A stretch of DNA of 6,498 bases from Opitutaceae bacterium. GTDB lineage: Bacteria > Verrucomicrobiota > Verrucomicrobiae > Opitutales > Opitutaceae. The notes under the pieces are model-generated. The model made no database searches. It was given only the letters and a program-made list of their open reading frames with translations, and had not been told where the DNA came from. A program made the translations under genes and the position numbers. This document shows, one piece after another, positions 1 through 5,628 of the stretch (the first letter of the stretch is position 1; every line of letters starts with the position of its first letter). The stretch spans positions 1 to 6,498 of the forward strand of contig JAISAX010000611.1 of NCBI GenBank assembly GCA_031266495.1. The letters run 5' to 3'.

Positions 1-10
1 CCCCCCCCCC
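1..10. repeat. C10 homopolymer at window edge (G run in the lyase coding strand)
   Basis: The window opens with ten C, read as consecutive Gly codons at the end of the visible lyase frame (...GLTRGG). The run may be longer outside the window. Confidence 0.6.
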
Positions 11-2288
11 GGGTCAGTCCGGTCTCCGGCAGGGGAGCGTCATCGCGGTGCGGATACAGCAGCACACGGAAGGCCGGCTCAACCGACCGGAGCGTGAACC
101 TGAGTCGTTGTCCTTTGCCGTAAGACCGGGTGCTGCCGGTCTCGGGCGAACGGACGATTTCATACGTTTCCAGCTCCCAGGCGCCGGCTTCTCCTGGCGC
201 GGCGCGCGCGTCGATCATGCGCACGAGGAGGCGGCGGTCGTCGCCGGGTTCCCGGCTGCCGAGAACAACTTCTCCAGGGGTTTGTCGTTTGATTTCCAGG
301 TCGCCGGGCACTTGCAGCAGCCAGTCGCAGGTGTGCGGGGCGTCGTCCTTGCGGATGTCGTCGGCAATGAGCACGTAGGGGCGTTCGCCGCGGCGGAGAA
401 GAGCGGTGCGAAATGCTTTTTCAACTACGTTCCAGGGGGCTTTGTGCGGGTAGTCCGTGAGGCCGGGGCGTTTTTTCTCAATGCCGCGTTGTTCCCAGGG
501 ACGGTCTTTGTATTCGGGGTCGGCGCGTTCGCGGTATATCGCCAGGGTTTCGGGATGGGTGGTCTCGGGCTGCCAGTTCAGGTTCTTGCGATAATCGAGG
601 CCGGTGCGGTGTCCGAATTCGTAGGTCCAGTCGTAGGCATATTTGGCGTCGCCGGTGATGAGGGCGGTGTGGCCGGTGTCGCGTTGTTCGACAAGGCGTC
701 CGGGGGCGGGGAAAAAGCCCTGGCCTTTGCCGTCAATGAGGACGACGGAGTGGTCTTTGGATTCGGCGATGCCGAAGCCGCGGTCGATGGCCCATTTTCG
801 CCCGAGGGCGGAGAGGGTGATGTCGAGGCAATTGGCGTGGGTGTGCGAGGGGCCGCGCTGGTGGTGGTTGATGGTGAAGTGCAGGACGGTGGCGTCCCAT
901 GCCCATTTGTCCCGGGCGATGTGGATCTGGCGTTTTTCGCTGAGCCAGGCGAGGGGCAGGCCGAGGGCGGCGGCGGGCTTTGCAAGCGAAGCCCCTGCCT
1001 TCGGCGCTGGGTCGCGGGGGGAGGGGGGTAGCGGTCCGGTGTTGGCGCCCCATTGGTCGGGGCTGGTTTTGACGATTTCGCCGGGGGAGTTTTTCCAGTC
1101 GGAGGGATAAAGGGCGGCGACGAGAAAATCGCCCCGGTAGTTGATGCCGGAGTAGTCGGCGCGGACGCGGTTTTTCCAGACAAAGTCGAGGGCGGGGTCG
1201 TCGGGCCAGACCCATTTCATGATGGCGTAGTTGGGGAGAAGTCCGCCGCCGTCGTTGGGGGTGTCCTGGTGTTGCGAGAATGCTTCGCCGAAGGGTTCCA
1301 TGGCCTGGGCATACCAGTTGGGGACGCGGCGGTAGTGTTCGTCGGTGAAGAGGTTGTCGCCGCGGCGCGCCATGGCGACCATGCCTTGGGCGCCCCAGGC
1401 CATGCCGAAGTTGAAATAGTGGGTGTCTTCGCGGGGGTCGCCTTGCGTGTCGATGCCGTTGGCAAGGAAGTTGCGCATGACTTGCACGCTGCGCGGGTAG
1501 ATCGTCGGGTCGTAGCCTTCCTCGCCTTCGATGGAGAGGGCGAGCAGGAGGAGGCCCATGCCGTGGGGCATGAAGTTGTAGGTGTGCGCGGCGGCGGGCA
1601 GGCTCATGCCGTGCGATTCGCGTCCGCGGGTGGCCGCGGCGATTTGCGCGCGGATTTCAGCGCGTTGTCCGTCGTTGATAAATGGATACACGAGGTCGTA
1701 GGCGTAACCGATGCTGTTGTCGAACTGGTGCGCGAGGTGGGCGGCGAGGACGTGGCCGCCGGAGATTTTCGCGTAGGTGGCGAGCGCCGCGCCGGCGGTG
1801 GCGCCGCGTTCGTGGTCTTGCGTGACGAGGGCCGTGAAGGCTTCGAGCTGGAGGAGGAGTCCGATGTTGCCGCGCCACCATTTGTTTTTTTCCGTGATGG
1901 CGTCGAGCGCGGCGGGGTCGCCGGCGACGAGTTTGTCCCAGGCGGCGCGAAGGGGCTGGTCGTAGCGGGTGGAGGGGTTGAGGCAGATGTTGGTCCAGCT
2001 TGTGATGGCGTTCCATGCGCGGCGTCCGGCGGCGGTGTTTTTGAGGCGTTCGCGCACGCCGGGCAGGTCCTCCGGGCTGATGAGGATGCGGGGGTGGATG
2101 CCGGGCGGAGGCGCGGCGCTGAATCGCGCGGGAACAATGTCGGCAGGCACCGGCAGTTCGCGGGGCGCGCGGGTTTCGGCGGACGCGGCGGGCGCGGCGG
2201 GCGTGACAGGCACGACGGGGGCGGCGGGCGCGGCTGACGCGGTGTGGGTGGCGGCGAGCAGGAGGACGAGGCTCAGGTGTCTTTTCAT
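3..2288 (-). CDS. Heparinase II/III-like polysaccharide lyase, secreted, 3' end outside window
   Basis: This frame is open for 762 codons from ATG 2288 to the left edge without a stop, so the C-terminus is missing. Residues 1-19 form a signal peptide (MKRHLSLVLLLAA core, cleavage likely after ASA), followed by an Ala/Pro-rich linker. HPRILISPEDL (65-75) is the usual opening of the alpha-helical barrel domain in heparinase II/III-type lyases. Candidate active-site positions are N238/H242 in YNFMPHG, Y291 in THYFNF, and H482/H484 in SHTHAN, which opens the beta-sandwich heparinase II/III-like domain. Family members cleave uronic-acid polysaccharides by beta-elimination; the substrate here cannot be told. 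Residues 420-438 are a Pro/Ala linker that includes a REP-derived stretch. The start lies 2 nt after the prepilin stop and has no clear Shine-Dalgarno, so translational coupling is likely. The family assignment is firm, the catalytic residues tentative. Confidence 0.85.
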   Translation of the reverse strand, partial: MKRHLSLVLLLAATHTASAAPAAPVVPVTPAAPAASAETRAPRELPVPADIVPARFSAAPPPGIHPRILISPEDLPGVRERLKNTAAGRRAWNAITSWTNICLNPSTRYDQPLRAAWDKLVAGDPAALDAITEKNKWWRGNIGLLLQLEAFTALVTQDHERGATAGAALATYAKISGGHVLAAHLAHQFDNSIGYAYDLVYPFINDGQRAEIRAQIAAATRGRESHGMSLPAAAHTYNFMPHGMGLLLLALSIEGEEGYDPTIYPRSVQVMRNFLANGIDTQGDPREDTHYFNFGMAWGAQGMVAMARRGDNLFTDEHYRRVPNWYAQAMEPFGEAFSQHQDTPNDGGGLLPNYAIMKWVWPDDPALDFVWKNRVRADYSGINYRGDFLVAALYPSDWKNSPGEIVKTSPDQWGANTGPLPPSPRDPAPKAGASLAKPAAALGLPLAWLSEKRQIHIARDKWAWDATVLHFTINHHQRGPSHTHANCLDITLSALGRKWAIDRGFGIAESKDHSVVLIDGKGQGFFPAPGRLVEQRDTGHTALITGDAKYAYDWTYEFGHRTGLDYRKNLNWQPETTHPETLAIYRERADPEYKDRPWEQRGIEKKRPGLTDYPHKAPWNVVEKAFRTALLRRGERPYVLIADDIRKDDAPHTCDWLLQVPGDLEIKRQTPGEVVLGSREPGDDRRLLVRMIDARAAPGEAGAWELETYEIVRSPETGSTRSYGKGQRLRFTLRSVEPAFRVLLYPHRDDAPLPETGLTRGG
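972..998 (-). repeat. REP-like hairpin inside the lyase gene
   Basis: On the minus strand this 27-mer matches the repeat at 5504-5530 at 24 of 27 positions: GCAG replaces GTAG, one stem base differs and the last base differs. It is read in frame as GASLAKPA (lyase residues 432-439), within a Pro/Ala-rich linker between the two lyase domains. The stem keeps one mismatch, which suggests decay after insertion. Confidence 0.65.
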
Positions 2289-2290
2289 TT

Positions 2291-3175
2291 TCAGAACGCG
2301 GGGGGTGGTTCGGTGGGGGAAAACCATTTTTTGCCTTCGCCGGACGCCTCGGCGCTGGTGGCGGGGAGCGGTGGGAATGCAAGGGCGGAGACGTGGCCGT
2401 CGATGAAAAGGAGGTTGCATTTCCCGGAGTGCCGCCAGGCGGCGTATCCGTAGCCGTGAGTCGTGAATGTGTCGTGGGTGGCGTCCTGCGGCATTTTGTA
2501 AAAATCGGAGGCGAGGGTTCCTGCACCGCGGTGTGAATCGAGGACGTAAACTTTGCGCGAGGGGACGTTGAAGTCCGGGGTTTTGCGGGCGGAAACGGTG
2601 CCGGCGTCGTCGGCATTGGCGCTCTGGTTTTTGCCGGTGTCGTAGTTGATGGAGTAGTCGCCACCGGCCTTGGTGCGGCGGAAGGAGGGGCAGTTGAAAA
2701 TGCCGCCGGTGCTCTCCGCCGCGGATCGCGGGATGTTGATGCAGGGTTTTATTTTTTCGGTCCATTTGTGAATGGAGCCGGAGGTGACGGGAAAGTTTCT
2801 TGGTTCGAAAACGAGCGAGTCCTTGTTCTCGGCGGACCATATGGCGCAGGCGACTCCGATCTGGCGGAGGTTGGAGAGACAGGTCGCGGCCCTGGCGGAT
2901 TCGCGGACGCGCATTGTTACAGGAATCAGGATACCGGCGAGTATGCCGATGATCGTGATGACCGTGAGCAGCTCGATCAGGGTGAAGCCGCGCCCGTGCC
3001 GGGCGCGGCTGATTTTCGATTTTGGATTCTCGATTTTCGATTGGGCGCTGCCGCGCCACCGGGCCGCGGGTGTACCGGATTGATCGTTTGGAAATCGAAA
3101 ATCGAGAATCGAAAATCGAAAATTCCCCTCTCGTTCGATCAGGGTGAAGGCGGAATGGCGTATTCGTAAAATCAT
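2291..3175 (-). CDS. Prepilin-type protein with H-X9-DG domain and interrupted leader
   Basis: A type II pseudopilin-like protein of 294 residues from ATG 3175. The functional-looking class III leader is GRG|FTLIELLTVITIIGILAGILIPV (residues 61-86): Gly at -1, Phe at +1, Glu at +5, then a hydrophobic helix. The C-terminal half carries the prepilin-associated H-X9-DG motif (H249...D259-G260, in RHSGKCNLLFIDGH) common in Planctomycetes and Verrucomicrobia. A second FTLIE at residues 10-14 is followed not by a helix but by REGNFRFSILDFRFP, encoded by an inserted repeat. The start is uncertain. ATG 3220 overlaps the upstream stop as ATGA and gives 309 residues, but 3175 gives a normal 9-residue leader before the first FTLIE. 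Neither start has a convincing Shine-Dalgarno. The role is probably envelope-associated; the exact function is unknown. Confidence 0.85.
   Translation of the reverse strand: MILRIRHSAFTLIEREGNFRFSILDFRFPNDQSGTPAARWRGSAQSKIENPKSKISRARHGRGFTLIELLTVITIIGILAGILIPVTMRVRESARAATCLSNLRQIGVACAIWSAENKDSLVFEPRNFPVTSGSIHKWTEKIKPCINIPRSAAESTGGIFNCPSFRRTKAGGDYSINYDTGKNQSANADDAGTVSARKTPDFNVPSRKVYVLDSHRGAGTLASDFYKMPQDATHDTFTTHGYGYAAWRHSGKCNLLFIDGHVSALAFPPLPATSAEASGEGKKWFSPTEPPPAF
2973..2987. repeat. 15-bp direct repeat, left copy
   Basis: TCGATCAGGGTGAAG, identical to 3135-3149. It encodes the FTLIE motif on the minus strand (residues 64-68 of the prepilin). Confidence 0.85.
2988..3008. repeat. GC-rich hairpin, 8-bp stem
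   Basis: CCGCGCCC (2988-2995) pairs perfectly with GGGCGCGG (3001-3008) across a 5-nt loop. It encodes the RARHGRG residues just before the second FTLIE, so the basic leader of the working cleavage site appears to be supplied by the inserted hairpin. Confidence 0.7.
3012..3123. repeat. 31-bp inverted repeats built of ATTTTCG heptamers
   Basis: Arms 3012-3042 and 3093-3123 are inverted copies with a single mismatch, separated by a 50-nt GC-rich loop. Each arm is about four tandem copies of the heptamer ATTTTCG with small variations. Translated on the minus strand, the arms give NFRFSILDFRF and SKIENPKSKI. The AT-rich arms stand out sharply from the GC-rich surroundings. Confidence 0.85.
3135..3149. 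repeat. 15-bp direct repeat, right copy
   Basis: Identical to 2973-2987. It encodes the upstream, probably non-functional FTLIE (residues 10-14 of the prepilin). Confidence 0.85.
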
Positions 3176-3193
3176 GTCAAAGCGGTGATGTGC

Positions 3194-3204
3194 GGGGGGG
3201 GGGG
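3194..3204. repeat. G11 tract (C11 in the mRNA) between glycosidase stop and prepilin start
   Basis: Eleven G lie between the two candidate prepilin start codons (3220 and 3175). With 11 bases the overlapping start at 3220 is in frame with the prepilin (MTSFPSPPPAHHRFD...). A one-base change would put it out of frame. Confidence 0.7.
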
Positions 3205-3216
3205 AGGGGAAGGATG

Positions 3217-4371
3217 TCATGCGAGCGGGATACAGGTGTTCCAGGCGCGGGTCATTTCCCGGAATCCGCCCGGGCCATCGGCCAGGGCGGCGAAGAGATG
3301 CGTGGGGTGGTGATGTTCGTCGAAGAGGACAAAGGGACGTTCGACGGAACCGAGCGCATCAAGGTGTCCGTCGTCCCAGCGGACACGGCGCGTCCAGGCT
3401 TTGGGGTGCGGAACGGCGAGCGTCCAGTCGAGGCAGTCGCGGGAGAAGGCGTGGACGCCGGCGTGGTGTTCGCCGCAAAGCGAACCGGTCATGTCTTTGG
3501 CGATGAGTTCGAAGTTTTCGCCGTTGTGCCAGAGAAAGGGATCCTCGACTTCGCCTTCGCCCCGGGGACCAATGATTTCCATACGGCCAAACACGGTGTG
3601 CGGAAGATGGAGCGAGGCGGCGGCGGCGGCGCGGGCGACGCCGAGCATCATGCGACCGTGAGTGTTTCCTTCGTAGCGGCGCGATTTGAAAATGAGCGTG
3701 ACGCCGCCGTCGCGCATGAGGCAGGGGGCCAGATTGGAGGTCAGAAAACTGTAAAAAGTGCCGGGGCACGCGGGAAGGATGGGCGCGTCGAGGCGTTCCC
3801 AGGGGCCGTAAACGGTTTTGGAAAACGCAACGCCCACGCGCTTGGAAGCGCGCGCGGCAATGACGCACGGATCGGTGAAACCGATGGGGGCGCCGGGCAC
3901 GATGTCGGGCAACGGATACGTGATGCCGGTGTAATAAAGGACGTAGCGGCGACCGTGTTCGAGAAAGGCGGGGTGGGTGTCGGGAAGGCGAAGGATGCGC
4001 GGGTTGTGCGTCGCCTTGCCGTCCCAGTATTGCGCGCCGCGGGCGGGGAGGACGACGCTGTGGAATTTGTAGGGACCTTCGGGCGTGGCCGCGGTGGCGA
4101 GGACGACTTCGGAGGCGAGCAACCAGCCGGGATGAAAGGGGAGTTTTTTTGTCCAGCGCGAGGCGAACATGGCATACGTGCCGTCGTCGGCGCGGATGAC
4201 GCTGGGGCACCAGACCCAGTGGTCGCGGAGTTCGAAGCCGCCGCCACTCACGGCGGGTTGCAGGCGTGTGATTGAATAGCGGCGCGGGTCCGGCAAGGGG
4301 CGGATGCCGGACGGCGGCAGAGTCGTCGGGATCATGGTTAGCGGTATCGTTGTGACGGATACGTTCTTCAT
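3217..4371 (-). CDS. Five-bladed beta-propeller glycoside hydrolase-like protein (GH43-superfamily type)
   Basis: A protein of 384 residues with features of the GH43/GH32/GH130-like propeller glycosidases: WVWCPSVIRADDGTYAMFASRW (about 52-73, blade-1 type), KATHNPRI (119-126), a GP-W blade edge (189-191), SNLAPCLMRDGG (212-223), GEVEDPFLWHNGENFELIAKDM (273-294) and HLDALGSVERPFVLF (336-350). E276-D277-P is the likeliest acidic catalytic pair. The first-blade Asp usual in GH43 is not obvious, and D50 or D62/D63 would be candidates. No signal peptide is visible, so it may act in the cytoplasm, or the start may be wrong (Met13 at 4335 is an alternative). It starts 17 nt after the PEP-CTERM stop, and its own TGA overlaps ATG 3220. 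The substrate is unknown, but co-location with a lyase suggests oligosaccharide trimming. Confidence 0.75.
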   Translation of the reverse strand: MKNVSVTTIPLTMIPTTLPPSGIRPLPDPRRYSITRLQPAVSGGGFELRDHWVWCPSVIRADDGTYAMFASRWTKKLPFHPGWLLASEVVLATAATPEGPYKFHSVVLPARGAQYWDGKATHNPRILRLPDTHPAFLEHGRRYVLYYTGITYPLPDIVPGAPIGFTDPCVIAARASKRVGVAFSKTVYGPWERLDAPILPACPGTFYSFLTSNLAPCLMRDGGVTLIFKSRRYEGNTHGRMMLGVARAAAAASLHLPHTVFGRMEIIGPRGEGEVEDPFLWHNGENFELIAKDMTGSLCGEHHAGVHAFSRDCLDWTLAVPHPKAWTRRVRWDDGHLDALGSVERPFVLFDEHHHPTHLFAALADGPGGFREMTRAWNTCIPLA

Positions 4372-4388
4372 TCCCGGGAAACCGGCGG

Positions 4389-5258
4389 TCAGCGGCGGCG
4401 CAGGGTGATGCAGGCGGCGAGGGCGAGGGCGGCGAGTCCGGCAAACGCGGTCCAGGCAGCGGGTTCGGGGACGGCAGCGGCAAGTTTTTCGAGTTTGATG
4501 CTGTCCAGAACGGTATCCGACATGGCCAGCAGCGTGAGCGCGTTGAACGTCAGGTAAGGGGAACCGGTGTCCTCGTAGGTCATGTTGTACGAGGTGACGC
4601 CGTCCTGGGTGAGCGTGCTGACGATCGTCGCGGTCCCGTCTCCGTTGTTTTTTATCGAGAGCCTGAAGATGGATGCATTGGTCAGGTTAACCGACTTCTG
4701 CTGTGTCACTCCTGTGCCGCTGCTCAGAATGTAACTGTTGGGACTGGTAACGTCCTCTTCGCGTAATTGGCCATTCGACGTGCCGCTGTTGTGGTAAACG
4801 AGGGAATGGTAACCGGTTTTCCGGATACCTGTTTTCCCTTGTAGTGATCCGTCCGTTACCGTGCCGTCGATGTTGTAGAGGCCGAAGCGATTGGGGGTGT
4901 TGGTGGTTCCGGAAAGCTTGAAGTTGATCGTCAGCAGGAGGGTCTCTCCGGCATCAAGTGTCACCGGGGCAAACATTCTTATTCCGATACGTTGTGAATT
5001 ACCGATAACCCCGCTGTTAGCGGTGCTGGCGGGGTGCATCAGAAGCGCGTTGTCTTCGGTGGTCGAGAAGGTCAGGTCCAGGTCGCCTTCGGTTCCTGTT
5101 CCGGTCTGCCAGCGGAGATAGTTGTCGGCATCGGAGACTTCGGCAAATGTATCGTTAAAAATGATACCGGCGGAGAGCGGGACGCTGGAAACCAGGGCAG
5201 CAAGGGCACTGATCGCGACGAGGCGAACGATGGAGTTTTGTTTAGGTGTCGAGTTCAT
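4389..5258 (-). CDS. PEP-CTERM sorting domain surface protein
   Basis: This 289-residue protein from ATG 5258 has an N-terminal signal peptide (about 1-30, RLVAISALAALVSSVPLSA, cleavage likely before GIIF) and ends with a standard PEP-CTERM tripartite signal: VPEP (263-266), a hydrophobic helix AAWTAFAGLAALALAACI and terminal RRR. Such proteins are exported and processed by an exosortase, usually for the cell surface or extracellular matrix. The middle is Ser/Thr/Asn-rich beta-strand material (FRLSIKNNGDGTATI, YLTFNALTLL) resembling a concanavalin-like sandwich; I do not recognise a catalytic motif. The open frame extends to 5360, but the extra 34 residues lack a signal-like character, so Met 5258 is preferred even though no clear Shine-Dalgarno precedes it. 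It is probably the first gene of the operon. No exosortase is present in this window. Confidence 0.85.
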   Translation of the reverse strand: MNSTPKQNSIVRLVAISALAALVSSVPLSAGIIFNDTFAEVSDADNYLRWQTGTGTEGDLDLTFSTTEDNALLMHPASTANSGVIGNSQRIGIRMFAPVTLDAGETLLLTINFKLSGTTNTPNRFGLYNIDGTVTDGSLQGKTGIRKTGYHSLVYHNSGTSNGQLREEDVTSPNSYILSSGTGVTQQKSVNLTNASIFRLSIKNNGDGTATIVSTLTQDGVTSYNMTYEDTGSPYLTFNALTLLAMSDTVLDSIKLEKLAAAVPEPAAWTAFAGLAALALAACITLRRR

Positions 5259-5313
5259 GGGTTCATGGATCGGGTTGGCAGGCAGGTGGGTTGGTGGACT
5301 GTGGGCGGGTTTG

Positions 5314-5345
5314 AAACCTCGATTATCATATGGTAATTGAGGTTT
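5314..5345. promoter_or_regulatory. 32-nt palindrome, candidate operator for the operon
   Basis: The half-sites 5314-5329 (AAACCTCGATTATCAT) and 5330-5345 are inverted copies matching at 14 of 16 positions and centred on CATATG. The site ends about 55 nt upstream of the PEP-CTERM start, where a dimeric repressor or activator could act. It is followed on the plus strand by a T run, but no plus-strand gene lies upstream, so a terminator is less likely. Confidence 0.5.
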
Positions 5346-5427
5346 TTTATGCCTTCGCAAGTTTTTTTTTCAGCCTTTTATCCCTTATTCCATTCCATCC
5401 CGGGAAGGCGGGTGTGCGGTTTCCCGC

Positions 5428-5454
5428 GTAGGAGCGTCGCTTGCGACGCCCGCG
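5428..5454 (+). repeat. REP-like hairpin, plus orientation
   Basis: It starts with GTAG (5428-5431), then the stem GCGTCGC/GCGACGC (5434-5440 and 5443-5449) with a TT loop and a CCGCG tail. It matches the opposite-strand copy at 5504-5530 at 24 of 27 positions. Two of the three differences are a compensatory base-pair swap (G-C to T-A). A GTAG foot before a hairpin is the hallmark of REP elements moved by RAYT transposases. Confidence 0.75.
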
Positions 5455-5503
5455 CCAGACGGACAGAGGACGAATTGGTGTATCTCCAGTTACGTCAGCT
5501 CCT

Positions 5504-5530
5504 CGCGGGCTTCGCAAGCGAAGCCCCTAC
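5504..5530 (-). repeat. REP-like hairpin, minus orientation
   Basis: This is the inverted partner of 5428-5454, with its GTAG at the outer end (minus strand 5530-5527). The stem GGGCTTCGC/GCGAAGCCC (5507-5515 and 5518-5526) is a perfect 9 bp. Together the two make a BIME-like inverted pair with 49 nt between them. Confidence 0.75.
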
Positions 5531-5569
5531 GGTCGATCCGCGTAACATCCGTTACAGTTTCCCCCTCCT

Positions 5570-5578
5570 CCCCCCCCC
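5570..5578. repeat. C9 homopolymer in a pyrimidine-rich stretch
   Basis: Nine C close an 18-nt C/T-only stretch (5561-5578) between the REP pair and the ATPase start. Confidence 0.6.
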
Positions 5579-5584
5579 GGTAAT

Positions 5585-5623
5585 CGAAAAAACTTGCATG
5601 TGCCGCGAAAATCCATTTTTTCG
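5585..5623. promoter_or_regulatory. Short inverted repeat before the ATPase start
   Basis: CGAAAAAA (5585-5592) and TTTTTTCG (5616-5623) are perfect inverted copies across 23 nt, ending 5 nt before the ATG. This could be an operator or a leader hairpin that hides the ribosome site. AT-rich chance matches of this length are not rare. Confidence 0.3.
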
Positions 5624-5628
5624 GAAAT

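Larger units (their letters stand above)
2988..3134. mobile_element. Putative small non-autonomous insertion in the prepilin leader
   Basis: This 147-bp segment lies between two exact 15-bp copies of TCGATCAGGGTGAAG (2973-2987 and 3135-3149), which look like a target-site duplication. Removing the segment and one repeat copy (162 bp, 54 codons) restores MILRIRHSAFTLIELLTVI, an ordinary prepilin N-terminus. Inside are a GC-rich hairpin (2988-3008) and a 31-bp inverted repeat pair. There is no transposase gene and there are no clear terminal inverted repeats, so a recombination or template-switch origin is also possible. Confidence 0.6.
5259..5628. other. Divergent intergenic region
   Basis: 370 nt separate the two outward-reading genes. 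The region holds a 32-nt palindrome, T/A tracts at 5343-5348 and 5362-5370, two inverted REP-like hairpins, a C-rich stretch 5561-5578 and a short inverted repeat just before the ATPase start. I see no convincing consensus -10/-35 pair for either gene and no RNA gene. An open frame at 5337-5645 is judged spurious. Confidence 0.7.

Noticed and set aside
48..2237. Two long plus-strand open frames (48-1031 and 1053-2237)
   Set aside because: Antisense shadows of the GC-rich lyase gene: Gly/Val/Ala-rich translations with no recognisable domain, while the minus strand gives a signal peptide and lyase motifs.
1604..2664. Overlapping minus-strand frames 1604-2137 and 1657-2664
   Set aside because: Pro/Arg/Ser-rich out-of-frame readings spanning the lyase and prepilin genes; both true frames are continuous.
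3190..4275. Plus-strand open frame of 361 codons over the glycosidase
   Set aside because: Low-complexity shadow of the minus-strand propeller gene, which has coherent family motifs.
5314..5348. Palindrome followed by a T run read as a rho-independent terminator
   Set aside because: No plus-strand gene lies upstream to terminate, and the stem is long and AT-containing with no clear loop, more like an operator.
5425..5532. CRISPR-like pair of short palindromic repeats
   Set aside because: Only two copies, in opposite orientation, with 49 nt between them and no cas genes. The GTAG feet fit REP elements.
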